Shown in pieces: positions 9,009 to 17,357 of a stretch of 64,000 bases of DNA (the first letter of the stretch is position 1; the number at the start of each line of letters is the position of its first letter). Under the pieces are notes generated by a model, which saw only the letters and a program-made list of their open reading frames with translations, was not told the origin of the DNA and did not search any database. The DNA is taken from contig NZ_QMBP01000006.1 of assembly GCF_003289945.1 (NCBI RefSeq), forward strand, positions 124,001 to 188,000, given 5' to 3'. The position numbers were made by a program, and so were the translations under genes. The stretch comes from Mesorhizobium hawassense (GTDB lineage: Bacteria; Pseudomonadota; Alphaproteobacteria; Rhizobiales; Rhizobiaceae).

Positions 9009-9053
9009 AGCAATCCCAGGAAAATTGCATAGCGGTTTTCCGTCCGGAATTGC
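9005..9053. repeat. Rhizobial intergenic palindrome
   Basis: Directly after the NIPSNAP stop lies AATCCCAGGAAAATTGC followed by GCGGTTTTCCGTCCGGAATTG, two arms able to pair over a short loop. This arrangement resembles a short palindromic sequence common between rhizobial genes. It may also end transcription of the upstream gene. Confidence 0.5.
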
Positions 9054-9092
9054 GGAGAACAAATAGTCGACGGTGAGCGAAGGGATAGAGGC

Positions 9093-9437
9093 ATGATCGC
9101 AGTCATTTTCGAAGTCGAGCCGGCGGATGGCAAGCGCGACGCTTATCTCGGCATCGCCGCGGAGCTCAGGCCGCTGCTCGACGGCATCGACGGCTTCATC
9201 TCGATCGAGCGCTTCCAGAGCCTCGTCGATCCAAAGCGGGTGCTGTCGCTGTCCTTCTGGCGCGACGAGGAAGCAGTCAAGGCCTGGCGCAACACCGAGG
9301 AGCATCGCCAGGCGCAGAAGGCGGGGCGCGGTGGTATATTTGCCGGCTACCGTCTGCGCATCGCCCATGTCGTGCGCGACTACGGGCTGACGGAAAGGGC
9401 CGAGGCGCCGCGGGACAGCAGGGCGGTGAACGGGTAG
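9093..9437 (+). CDS. Antibiotic biosynthesis monooxygenase (ABM)-domain protein
   Basis: Protein of 114 residues with the ABM ferredoxin-like fold: MIAVIFEVEPADGKRDAYL, FISIERFQSLVDPKRVLSLS, and the WRDEEAVKAWRNTEEHRQAQ helix around residues 53-72 are typical. Bacterial members are heme-degrading or quinone-type monooxygenases, or have unknown roles. This protein lacks a defining catalytic feature I can name. It stands between the NIPSNAP gene and convergent mbfA. Confidence 0.85.
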   Translation: MIAVIFEVEPADGKRDAYLGIAAELRPLLDGIDGFISIERFQSLVDPKRVLSLSFWRDEEAVKAWRNTEEHRQAQKAGRGGIFAGYRLRIAHVVRDYGLTERAEAPRDSRAVNG

Positions 9438-9446
9438 GCACTGGCG

Positions 9447-10430
9447 CTAAGCATTCCCGATCAGCACGCCGGCCCCGAACACCAGCGCGCCGCCCAGCAC
9501 CACCTGGAAGGCGGCGCGCCAGAATGGCGTCTGCATGTAGCGGTTTTGGATGAAGGCGATCGCCCAGAGCTCGAAGAACACCACGACCGCCGCGACGATC
9601 GTCGCCGTCCAGAAATAGGGAATGAGGTAGGGCATGGCATGCCCAAGTCCACCGAGCGTCGTCATAACGCCGACCGTCAGCCCGCGCTTGATCGGCGAGC
9701 CGCGCCCCGAAAGCTTGCCATCGTCCGAGGCCACCTCGGTGAAGCCCATCGAGATACCGGCGCCGATCGAGGCGGCGAGGCCGACGAGGAAAGTCTGGAA
9801 GGTCGCGTGCGTGGCGAAGGCGGCGGCGAAGATCGGCGCCAGCGTCGACACCGATCCGTCCATCAGTCCGGCCAGCCCCGGCTGCACATAGGTGAGAATG
9901 AACTGGCGCTGCTCGGCGCTCGCTTCCTCGATCTTGATCTCGCCCGGCACATGCTCCTGCTCCAGCTGATGCGCCGAGCTTTCGTGGCCCTGCTCGGCCA
10001 CGGCGAGATCGTTGAGCAGCTTTCGGGTCGATGCATCGGTGGTGCGCTTGGCCGCCTCGACATAGAAGCGATAGGCCTGCTGCTCCATCGCTTCGGCCTG
10101 CCGCCTGACATGTTCGATGCCGAGCGGTTTCACCAGCCAGTCCGGCTTGCGCTCGAAATAGCCTTTCACATGCTCGCGGCGGATCAGCGGGATGCGCTCG
10201 CCGAAGCGCTTGCGGTAGAGCTCGATGAGCGAATCGCGATGGCCGTCTTCTTCCTCGGCCATCGCCTCGAACACTTTCGCCGATTGCGGAAAGTCTTCCA
10301 TCAGCCCATCGGCATAGGCGCGGTAGATGCGCCCGTCATCTTCCTCGGAAGAGATCGCCAGCGCCAGGATCTCCTGCTCCGACAGCGAATCGAACGAACG
10401 GCGGCCGAAGCCGAAAACACGGGAAAGCAT
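9447..10430 (-). CDS. mbfA: Membrane-bound ferritin / iron exporter MbfA
   Basis: Protein of 327 residues combining an N-terminal ferritin-like domain (SLSEQEILALAISSEEDDGR, then AEEEDGHRDSLIELY near residues 57-71 and AVAEQGHESSAHQLE near 144-158, supplying the Glu/His di-iron ligands) with a C-terminal VIT1/CCC1-type membrane domain (from LMDGSVSTLAPIFAAAF, about residue 188). The architecture matches MbfA, which exports iron across the inner membrane in Agrobacterium and Bradyrhizobium and protects from peroxide stress. An iron control element sits 17 bases upstream of the start, so Irr repression under low iron is expected. Confidence 0.95.
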   Translation of the reverse strand: MLSRVFGFGRRSFDSLSEQEILALAISSEEDDGRIYRAYADGLMEDFPQSAKVFEAMAEEEDGHRDSLIELYRKRFGERIPLIRREHVKGYFERKPDWLVKPLGIEHVRRQAEAMEQQAYRFYVEAAKRTTDASTRKLLNDLAVAEQGHESSAHQLEQEHVPGEIKIEEASAEQRQFILTYVQPGLAGLMDGSVSTLAPIFAAAFATHATFQTFLVGLAASIGAGISMGFTEVASDDGKLSGRGSPIKRGLTVGVMTTLGGLGHAMPYLIPYFWTATIVAAVVVFFELWAIAFIQNRYMQTPFWRAAFQVVLGGALVFGAGVLIGNA

Positions 10431-10447
10431 GATGGGATCACTCTAGA

Positions 10448-10462
10448 TTAGAATCGTTCTAA
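10448..10462 (-). promoter_or_regulatory. Iron control element (Irr box) upstream of mbfA
   Basis: Perfect palindrome TTAGAA-TCG-TTCTAA, the form of the rhizobial ICE motif bound by Irr. It lies 18-32 bases upstream of the mbfA start, where a repressor would block transcription. This agrees with known Irr control of mbfA in related bacteria. Confidence 0.85.
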
Positions 10463-10610
10463 ACTAGGATCTTGGCTGCCGGACGTCAATTGCCGGCGAT
10501 GGAAACGCGCTCGCAAATGGTTGATCCACCACGTCTGGGCCGACCCTTCATTATTGCCGAATGTTCGCCTATATAGATGGCAACAGCCAAAATTGAAGGA
10601 GACCAATCGC

Positions 10611-10934
10611 ATGACGGAGAAAAAGCCGCCGCACGCATTCGATGCGAAACCCGTTCTCGACCTCATCGCCAGCATCGAGGCCGAGCTGCAGCGCCTGAAG
10701 GGCCTTGTCGAGGAACAGCTCGAAAAGTTCGACCCCGCCAACCCACACAACAAGACGCCGGACGGCAAGCTGACCGAAGAAGGCGCCGAGTGCTGCTACC
10801 GCCTGTTCGACGAAGGCAAGTCGCGCTACACGGTTTCCCAGCAGATGAAGATATCCTTCGCCGCCGCCACCCACCGCTTCAACACCTGGCGCAAGCTCGG
10901 CGGCAGCAAGAGGACGAAGACGCTGCTGGGGTGA
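10611..10934 (+). CDS. Conserved hypothetical protein
   Basis: Protein of 107 residues with no domain I can name. It has a helical N-terminal half (LDLIASIEAELQRLKGLVEE) that could form a short coiled coil, and a C-terminal half (YTVSQQMKISFAAATHRFNT) that resembles a helix-turn-helix. AAGGAGACC precedes the ATG at 10611, which decides the start. It is a single gene between mbfA and the dehydratase gene. Confidence 0.75.
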   Translation: MTEKKPPHAFDAKPVLDLIASIEAELQRLKGLVEEQLEKFDPANPHNKTPDGKLTEEGAECCYRLFDEGKSRYTVSQQMKISFAAATHRFNTWRKLGGSKRTKTLLG

Positions 10935-11049
10935 GGGGCGCCTGCCCGCCACCATCATCATCAACATTGTCTCCATCACATTTTTTCGTTGGCGCGCCGG
11001 GATGATTTCCGTGCACCATGGCGGCCCCTATCCCCTACGAGGCCCGCCC

Positions 11050-12027
11050 ATGACCACGCTCCCCGGCATCTCCGACATCCGCGCGGCCGCGGCGCGGCTT
11101 TCCGGCCTGGTCGTCGAAACGCCGCTGATCGAATCGCCCGAGCTCAACAAGCGCTATGGCGGCCGCATCCTGTTCAAGCCGGAGACGCTGCAGCGCACCG
11201 GCTCCTTCAAGATCCGCGGCGCCTACAACAAGCTGTCGTGCCTAAGCGAGGAGGAGCGCAGCCGTGGCGTCGTCGCCTTCTCGTCCGGCAACCACGCGCA
11301 AGGGGTGGCGGCCTCGGCCGCGATCTTCGGCGTCAAGGCGGTCATCGCCATGCCGGCCGACGCGCCGGTGCTGAAAGTTGGCAACGTCCGCAAGATGGGC
11401 GCCGAGGTCGTGCCTTTCGACCGCTTCAAGGACGACCGCATGATGGTCGTGCGCCCCTATATCGAACAGGGCATGGCGCTGGTGCCACCCTTCGACGATG
11501 CGGCCATCATTGCCGGCCAGGGCACGATCGGCCTGGAGCTGATGCGGCAGGCGAAGGCCCTCGGCGTGGCGCTCGACGCGGTCGTCGTCCCCTGCGGCGG
11601 CGGTGGCCTGTCGAGCGGCATCTCCGTCGCCGTCAAGGACGCCTCGCCGCGGACCGCCGTCTGGGCGGTGGAGCCCGAACACTTCGACGACACGCGCCGC
11701 TCGCTGGCCAAGGGCGAACGGGTTGCGAACGAACCCGGCCATACTTCGATCTGCGATGCGATCCTCACCGCCGAGCCGGGCCTGATCACCTTCGAGATCA
11801 ACCGCCGGAATCTCGCCGGCGCCATCGCCGTCTCCGACGAGGCGGTTGCCCAGGCGATGCGCGACGCCATGGCCCATCTCAAGCTGGTGGTCGAACCGGG
11901 CGGCTGCGTCGCGCTTGCCGCGCTCGCCTCCGGCGAGATCGACCTCGCCGGCAAATGCGTCGCCGTGGTGCTGTCCGGAGGCAATGTCGATTTCAGCACC
12001 TATGCCGGGATCATGGCGGCGGCATGA
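11050..12027 (+). CDS. Threonine/serine dehydratase (PLP-dependent)
   Basis: Fold-type II PLP enzyme of 325 residues, single catalytic domain without the ACT-like regulatory domain of biosynthetic IlvA, so probably a catabolic threonine/serine dehydratase or serine racemase-like enzyme. The PLP lysine lies in RTGSFKIRGAYNKL (about residues 50-63). SSGNHAQGVA and the glycine-rich VPCGGGGLSSG loop (about 180-190) bind the substrate and cofactor phosphate. The start at 11050 is chosen because the family N-terminus (ISDIRAAAARLSG) follows. It is convergent with the ABC permease gene. Confidence 0.92.
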   Translation: MTTLPGISDIRAAAARLSGLVVETPLIESPELNKRYGGRILFKPETLQRTGSFKIRGAYNKLSCLSEEERSRGVVAFSSGNHAQGVAASAAIFGVKAVIAMPADAPVLKVGNVRKMGAEVVPFDRFKDDRMMVVRPYIEQGMALVPPFDDAAIIAGQGTIGLELMRQAKALGVALDAVVVPCGGGGLSSGISVAVKDASPRTAVWAVEPEHFDDTRRSLAKGERVANEPGHTSICDAILTAEPGLITFEINRRNLAGAIAVSDEAVAQAMRDAMAHLKLVVEPGGCVALAALASGEIDLAGKCVAVVLSGGNVDFSTYAGIMAAA

Positions 12028-12120
12028 GCTGCGGCCCAACCATGCGGGAATCGCCGCGATCCTTCGCGCCCCCTCTGTCCCGCCAGCCTTAGGCTTTTGT
12101 GCGCAAGGTCTTCCGTGATT

Positions 12121-13257
12121 TCAGTCCAGCGTCCGCCGGAACCGCACCAGCGCCACGCCGGCGAACAGCGCCACGAACACCACGAGCCAGCCGATCTCCG
12201 TCGCCACCGCCGGAAGCTCCGCGCCCTTCAGCATGACCGCGCGGGTGATGCGCAAGAAATGCGTCAGCGGAAAGATTTCGCCAAAAGTCTGCGCCCAGCC
12301 CGGCATGCCGCGATAGGGGAACATGAAGCCGGAGAGCAGCAGCGATGGCAGGAAGAAGAAGAAGGTCAGCTGCATCGCCTGCATCTGTGAGCGGGCCATG
12401 GTCGAGATCGTATAGCCGAGCAGCACCAGCGAAAGCACGAAGACCAGCACCGAGGACAGCAGCAGCGTCAGGCTGCCGACGAAGGGGATGCCGAACAAGA
12501 GCTTCGCAGCCACCAGCACCACCACCACCTGCACGGCGCCGACGACGAGGAAAGGCAGCACCTTGCCCAGCATGATCTCGGCCGGGCTGGACGGCATGGC
12601 AAGCAGGTTCTCCATGGTGCCGCGCTCGGTTTCCCGGGTCAACGCCATCGCCGTCATCATCACCATGGTCATCTGCAGGATGACGCCGAGCAGGCCGGGC
12701 ACGATGTTGTATTGCGAGACGCCTTCCGGATTGTAGCGCCGGTGCACGACGACATCGAGTTGGCCGTGCGCTGCCTCCCTGGCCGCGTCCTGGGTGCCCT
12801 GGGCTCTCAGCAGCGCCTGGCCGGCAACGGTGCCGAGCGTGGAGATGGCGCCGCTGGCAACGGCCGGGTCGGTGGCGTCGGCCTCGATCAGGATCTGCGG
12901 ATTGTCGCCGCGCTCCACCCGCCGCGCGAAGTCGGCGGGAATGGTGACGACGAAGGAGACATCGCCGCGCGCCATCAGGAACTCGGCTTCCTCGGCACTT
13001 TGCGCGACATGGTCGAAGCGGTAGTAGCCGGTGGTCTGCAGCGCCGAGACCATCGCCCGCGTGTAAGGGTCGCTGCTGGTCGCAACCAGTGCCGCCGGCA
13101 GGCTCTTCGGGTCGTTGTTGATCGCAAAGCCGAACAGCACGAGCTGCATCAGCGGCACGCCGAGCATCATGGCGAAGGTGATGCGGTCGCGCCGCATCTG
13201 GATGAATTCCTTGATGAGCAGCGCGCCGAGCCTGGCGAAGGAGAAGACCGCGTTCAT
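12121..13257 (-). CDS. ABC-2 type transporter permease
   Basis: Permease of 378 residues: one N-terminal membrane segment (LGVPLMQLVLFGFAIN), a large periplasmic domain (about 50-170), and five more membrane segments from LLGVILQMTMVMMTAMAL onward. This is the YbhS/YbhR layout. It overlaps the ATPase gene by four bases (ATGA). It is the last gene of a tetR-hlyD-ATPase-permease operon, and should export a drug or hydrophobic compound. Related operons usually carry two permeases; here only one is present, so a homodimer is inferred. Confidence 0.93.
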   Translation of the reverse strand: MNAVFSFARLGALLIKEFIQMRRDRITFAMMLGVPLMQLVLFGFAINNDPKSLPAALVATSSDPYTRAMVSALQTTGYYRFDHVAQSAEEAEFLMARGDVSFVVTIPADFARRVERGDNPQILIEADATDPAVASGAISTLGTVAGQALLRAQGTQDAAREAAHGQLDVVVHRRYNPEGVSQYNIVPGLLGVILQMTMVMMTAMALTRETERGTMENLLAMPSSPAEIMLGKVLPFLVVGAVQVVVVLVAAKLLFGIPFVGSLTLLLSSVLVFVLSLVLLGYTISTMARSQMQAMQLTFFFFLPSLLLSGFMFPYRGMPGWAQTFGEIFPLTHFLRITRAVMLKGAELPAVATEIGWLVVFVALFAGVALVRFRRTLD

Positions 13258-14174
13258 GCCATGTTGTCCTTCGAGCCGGACATGAACTGGATGAACACGT
13301 CCTCGAGGCTGGTCTTGCCCGGCGTCACCGTCACGTCCTTGTGCTCGTTCTCGACGTCGGCGAGCACCTTTTCCAGCGCCGCCCTGTCGGAGCCGACGAC
13401 ATGCAGCGTCGCGCCGAACGGCGCCACCTGGTCGACGCCAGGCCGTCCCTGCAACGCCGTGGCGACCTGATCAAGCCGCGGCCCCTGCAGCACGAAAGTG
13501 GTGAGGCCGGCATTCTTCACCACCTCGTCGACCGTGCCGGTGGCGAGCATCTTGCCGTAGGAGATGTAGCTGATGCGGTGGCAGCGCTCGGCCTCGTCCA
13601 TGTAGTGGGTGGAGACCAGCACCGTCAGCCCGCCGTCGGCCAGCCTGTGTATCTCGTCCCAGAACTCGCGCCGCGCCTTGGGATCGACGCCGGCCGTCGG
13701 CTCGTCGAGCAGAAGCAGCTTCGGCTTGTGCATGATGCAGGCGGCCAGCGCCAGCCGCTGCTTCCAGCCGCCGGAAAGCGTGCCGGCCAGCTGGTTGCGG
13801 CGGCTCGCCAGGCCGAGCTCCTCCAGCGTCCTCGCCACGTATTGCTCGACCGGCTTCAGCTGGTAGAGCCGCGCCACGAATTCGAGATTCTCGCCGATCG
13901 TCAAATCCTCGTAGAACGAGAATTTCTGCGTCATGTAGCCGACTTCGCGCTTGATCTTGAGCGCGTCGGTGCGGATATCGAAGCCCAGCACCGTGCCGTC
14001 GCCCTCGTCCGGCGTAAGCAGCCCGCACATGATGCGGATGGTCGTCGTCTTGCCCGAGCCGTTCGGGCCGAGGAAGCCGACGATCTCGCCTTCGGCGACC
14101 GTCATCGTCACATGGTCGACGACGGTCTTGCCGCCGAAGCGCTTGACCAGGCCGCGAACGTCGATGGCGTTCAT
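13254..14174 (-). CDS. ABC transporter ATP-binding protein
   Basis: ATPase of 306 residues with Walker A GPNGSGKTTT (about 36-45), signature LSGGWKQRLALA, and Walker [14 protein letters not shown]. The tail after residue 220 is the usual DrrA/YbhF-like extension. It contains a single nucleotide-binding domain, unlike E. coli YbhF with two. It overlaps both the HlyD-like gene and the permease gene by four bases and powers the exporter. Confidence 0.95.
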   Translation of the reverse strand: MNAIDVRGLVKRFGGKTVVDHVTMTVAEGEIVGFLGPNGSGKTTTIRIMCGLLTPDEGDGTVLGFDIRTDALKIKREVGYMTQKFSFYEDLTIGENLEFVARLYQLKPVEQYVARTLEELGLASRRNQLAGTLSGGWKQRLALAACIMHKPKLLLLDEPTAGVDPKARREFWDEIHRLADGGLTVLVSTHYMDEAERCHRISYISYGKMLATGTVDEVVKNAGLTTFVLQGPRLDQVATALQGRPGVDQVAPFGATLHVVGSDRAALEKVLADVENEHKDVTVTPGKTSLEDVFIQFMSGSKDNMA

Positions 14175-15124
14175 TGCCCCATATCCGCGAGATCGACATC
14201 GACGATCTGGCCGGGCTGCAGCGGCCCGCTCTTGTCCTCCGGTCGCGCCTCGACGAGATAGACCAGCTTCTGCCGGTTCTCGAGCGAATAGATCACCGGC
14301 GGCGTGAATTCAGGATCGGGCGAGACATAGCTGACGCGTGCCTTGATCCCCATCCCGCAACCGTCGCAATGAACGTTGAGCTCGGTGCCGACCTTGACCG
14401 ACGAAAACGCGTTTTCCGGCACATAGACGCTGAGCTTCACGGCGCCGTCCGGCAGCATCGAGATCACCGGCGCGGTCGGCCCGGCGGTGTCGCCGGGATT
14501 GCGGATGACGTCGTTTACGCGGCCCGGCGATGGTGCCGTCAGCACGCGCTTCGACAGCCGCCATTGGGCCTGCTCCAAAGTCGACTGCGCCTGCTTGACC
14601 TGGTTGTCGGCGGCCTTGATGGTCTCGGGCCGCGCCGGCAGATTGCCGACGGCGAGATTGGCTTCCGCCTGCCCGACCTGCGCGGTCGCCGTCTCCAGCG
14701 AAGCCGAGGCGGTGTCGTAGTCGGCCTGCGTGCCGGTGCCGCGCTTGTAGAGGTCGCTGGCGCGGTCATATTTGCGCTTGGCATCGGCGGCCTGGGCCTT
14801 CGCCATATCGACCTCGGCCTTGAGCACGGCGATCTCTTCGGGACGCTTGCCGACCTGCAGGTCGGCAAGCTGCGCCTGTGCCTGGGCGAGCGCGGCCTCG
14901 GCCTGCGCCACCTCGATCTCGGCGTCGGCATCCTCGAGCGTCGCCACCGCCGCGCCGGTCTCGACGCGGTCGCCGCGCCTAACCGCCACCGTCGCCACCT
15001 GGGCCACTTCGATCGGCGCCATCAGCACATATTCGCCCTCGACATAGCCGACGGCCAGAGGCGCCGCCGGCGCGCAGGCGCCGAACAACTGGGCCGCCAG
15101 CGGCAGCGAACAGAGAAAGCTCAT
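14171..15124 (-). CDS. HlyD/YbhG-type periplasmic adaptor
   Basis: Membrane fusion protein of 317 residues: a hydrophobic N-terminus with a cysteine (MSFLCSLPLAAQLFGACAPA, possibly a lipoprotein signal), a split lipoyl-like domain (RRGDRVETGAAVATLEDADA), and a long alanine/glutamine-rich coiled-coil hairpin (about residues 65-190). It links the inner-membrane ABC exporter to an outer-membrane channel encoded elsewhere. It overlaps tetR and the ATPase gene by ATGA junctions. Confidence 0.93.
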   Translation of the reverse strand: MSFLCSLPLAAQLFGACAPAAPLAVGYVEGEYVLMAPIEVAQVATVAVRRGDRVETGAAVATLEDADAEIEVAQAEAALAQAQAQLADLQVGKRPEEIAVLKAEVDMAKAQAADAKRKYDRASDLYKRGTGTQADYDTASASLETATAQVGQAEANLAVGNLPARPETIKAADNQVKQAQSTLEQAQWRLSKRVLTAPSPGRVNDVIRNPGDTAGPTAPVISMLPDGAVKLSVYVPENAFSSVKVGTELNVHCDGCGMGIKARVSYVSPDPEFTPPVIYSLENRQKLVYLVEARPEDKSGPLQPGQIVDVDLADMGQ

Positions 15125-15825
15125 GATTTGCCCTTCTTGCCGGCGCGCGCATCGCGCGCCGCCAGCATTGCCCTGAGGTTGTCGGTGGTCGCCGCCACCA
15201 CCTTGGCGGCTTCGGCATTGCCGATCTCGCGCCAGCCCATGCGGCGCATCACCGCTTCGCGGCCGATGCGGAAATAGATGACCTGACCGATCAACGTGAA
15301 GACCGTGAGCCGGGTTGCCTCGCTCTCGGCCGGTTCGCCGGTCGCCTGCTCCCAGATCTGGCAGAGCCGCCGGTGCGTCGGCTCGAACACGCCGGCATAG
15401 ATGCGGTCGAGCGCGGCGGTCGGATGCGAGAGCTCCCGAAGTACGAATTGTACGATCTCGCCGGCCTGCGGACTGACGACGACGAAGCCCACCATCCGCT
15501 CGAGCGCCGCGAAAAGCTGGACTCGAGCCGCCTCCGGGGTGAGGGGCGCGGAGGCCTGGACACCGCCCAGCGCCTGTCCGGCGATCCCCTGTATGGTCTC
15601 GACGATATGGTCGGCGGCGGCGGCGCGCAGGCCTTCCTTGCCGCCGAAATGATAGGCGATCGAGCCGATATTGGCCCTGGCCTCCGCCGCGATCTCGCGC
15701 GTCGACGTACCGTCGAAACCTTGCCGACCGAACAGCTTGAGCGCCGCATGCACCAGCGCCGCGCGCGTTTGATCGGCGGTGGTGGCCTCGCGCGGCTGCT
15801 TTTTTACGCTCGATTGCTTGTTCAT
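15121..15825 (-). CDS. TetR-family transcriptional regulator (CecR-like)
   Basis: Repressor of 234 residues with a TetR helix-turn-helix (LFGRQGFDGTSTREIAAEAR, then IGSIAYHFGGKEGLRAAAAD) and a C-terminal DUF1956-like ligand domain. It is the first gene of the export operon, in the order seen for CecR/YbiH with ybhGFSR. A large palindrome begins 7 bases upstream of its start, which points to autorepression and control of the whole operon. Confidence 0.92.
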   Translation of the reverse strand: MNKQSSVKKQPREATTADQTRAALVHAALKLFGRQGFDGTSTREIAAEARANIGSIAYHFGGKEGLRAAAADHIVETIQGIAGQALGGVQASAPLTPEAARVQLFAALERMVGFVVVSPQAGEIVQFVLRELSHPTAALDRIYAGVFEPTHRRLCQIWEQATGEPAESEATRLTVFTLIGQVIYFRIGREAVMRRMGWREIGNAEAAKVVAATTDNLRAMLAARDARAGKKGKS

Positions 15826-15831
15826 TCTTCA

Positions 15832-15857
15832 ACTTTAATCAATCGTTTGATTAAAGT
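15832..15857. promoter_or_regulatory. TetR operator palindrome upstream of the export operon
   Basis: Two perfect 11-base arms, ACTTTAATCAA and TTGATTAAAGT, around a 4-base centre. The site starts 7 bases upstream of the tetR start codon. The AATCAA/TTGATT half-sites resemble those of CecR-type regulators. A second 12-base palindrome, GTCAAATTTGAC, overlaps its right end (15856-15867). Confidence 0.8.
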
Positions 15858-15916
15858 CAAATTTGACCGCCGAGTCGGCTTGCCTTCTCGATCCTCACGG
15901 GCTTTAGTGCCCGGCC

Positions 15917-16390
15917 ATGGGCAAGGAAGTCGAGCGTAAGTTCCTGATCTCCAGCTCTGCCTGGCGCGATGGCGTCGAGGCGGAGATCCGCATTCGTCAG
16001 TTTTACGTCGCGGCCCAGCCCGGTCGCACGGTGCGCGTGCGCATCAGCGACGGGCGCTCCGCCAAGCTGACGCTGAAGTTCGGCGACAGGGCGCGCGAGC
16101 GCGACGAATTCGAATATTCGATCCCGCTCGCCGAGGCCGAGGAACTAATGGCGTTTGCCGTCGGACGTGTCATCGAGAAGACACGCCACCATGTTAGACA
16201 CCGCGGCTATCTCTATGAAGTCGATGTGTTCGGCGGCAAGCTCGCGGGTTTGGTGGTCGCGGAGCTGGAGACGCCGGAGGACGTACCTGACGAAATGCTG
16301 CCCGACTGGCTTGGTCGCGAGGTCACCGGCGAGTCGAGGTTTTACAACGCGTCGCTGGCCCTCGGGGGGATTCCGGAGATCGCCGCATGA
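15917..16390 (+). CDS. CYTH domain protein (inorganic triphosphatase-like)
   Basis: CYTH protein of 157 residues. It begins MGKEVERKFLI, the conserved ExExK signature of the tunnel-fold triphosphatases, and contains further charged strands TVRVRISDGRSAKLTLKF, YEVDVFGG and VVAELETPED lining the tunnel. Bacterial members hydrolyse tripolyphosphate with Mg or Mn. It overlaps the CHAD gene by four bases; CYTH and CHAD are frequent partners in polyphosphate-related functions. Confidence 0.93.
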   Translation: MGKEVERKFLISSSAWRDGVEAEIRIRQFYVAAQPGRTVRVRISDGRSAKLTLKFGDRARERDEFEYSIPLAEAEELMAFAVGRVIEKTRHHVRHRGYLYEVDVFGGKLAGLVVAELETPEDVPDEMLPDWLGREVTGESRFYNASLALGGIPEIAA

Positions 16391-17316
16391 GCTTCCGCAT
16401 CGATCCGCGCTTGCCCTTGACCGGCGAGGTCAGGCGCATGTTGGCCGCCGAGATCGGCAAGGCCGTCGGCCATCTCGAGACGGCGCGCGAGAGGCCGGAG
16501 CAGGGCCTGCACAAATGCCGCAAGCGGCTGAAAAGCGTGCGCGCCTTGCTGCGCCTGGTTCGTTCCGGAGACGAACCGTTCTGCCAGACCGAGAATGAAT
16601 GTTACAAGCAGGTGTCGGCCATGCTGGCCGGCCCGCGCGAGGCGACCGCGCTCATCGAAACCATCGACCGCCTCGCCGATGCCTTTCCCGAGCAATCGGC
16701 CGGCGGCCTCGACCCGGTACGCGAACGGCTGGTGCTGCGCCAGCACGAGCTTCATGCCGGCCCCGGTCTCGACGCCGCCATCAACGCGGCTGTAGCCGCT
16801 TGCCAGGAAGGCCTGGAGCGCATCGCTAGGCTGGCGCTGCCGGACCAGCCGGAGCAGGCGGCCGACATCCTCGCCGACGGTGCCCGCGCCACCTTGCGGC
16901 GGGCGAAGAAGGCGCTGGACAAGGCGGAGTCGCGCGGCGAGGCCGATGATTTTCACGACCTGCGCAAGGCGGCCAAGACGCATTCGATGCATCTGTCCTT
17001 GCTCGGCCGTCTGTGGCCGACACCGATCAAGGCGCGTCGCAAGGCGGTCGACAAGCTTGGCGAACAGCTCGGCGAATTGCACGACGTCTTCGTCATGCGC
17101 GCGCTGCTCGATGCCGAAGGCGAGCCGCTCGGCCCCGCCGAAGACACGAAGCTTCTGCGCAAGCTCTTGAAGCGCTCCGAAAAGAGCCTCACCAAGGCCT
17201 GCCTTGCCGATGCCGCCGAGCTGTTCGGCGACAGCCCCAAACGCTCGGCCAAGAGGCTAGCCCGCAAGGCGCGCGACGATCTCGCCGGTCCCCAGGAAGA
17301 AGCGAAAGCGGCCTGA
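16387..17316 (+). CDS. CHAD domain protein
   Basis: Helical CHAD-domain protein of 309 residues with conserved histidines and basic residues: LHKCRKRLKSVRALLRLVR (about 40-58) and FHDLRKAAKTHSMHLSLLG (about 187-205). CHAD domains bind polyphosphate. It is co-translated with the preceding CYTH gene through an ATGA overlap. The C-terminus is rich in lysine and arginine (SPKRSAKRLARKARDD). Confidence 0.93.
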   Translation: MSFRIDPRLPLTGEVRRMLAAEIGKAVGHLETARERPEQGLHKCRKRLKSVRALLRLVRSGDEPFCQTENECYKQVSAMLAGPREATALIETIDRLADAFPEQSAGGLDPVRERLVLRQHELHAGPGLDAAINAAVAACQEGLERIARLALPDQPEQAADILADGARATLRRAKKALDKAESRGEADDFHDLRKAAKTHSMHLSLLGRLWPTPIKARRKAVDKLGEQLGELHDVFVMRALLDAEGEPLGPAEDTKLLRKLLKRSEKSLTKACLADAAELFGDSPKRSAKRLARKARDDLAGPQEEAKAA

Positions 17317-17357
17317 TCATGGCCTAACCGGTCGGCCTGTGCTAATCGCCGTCTGGC

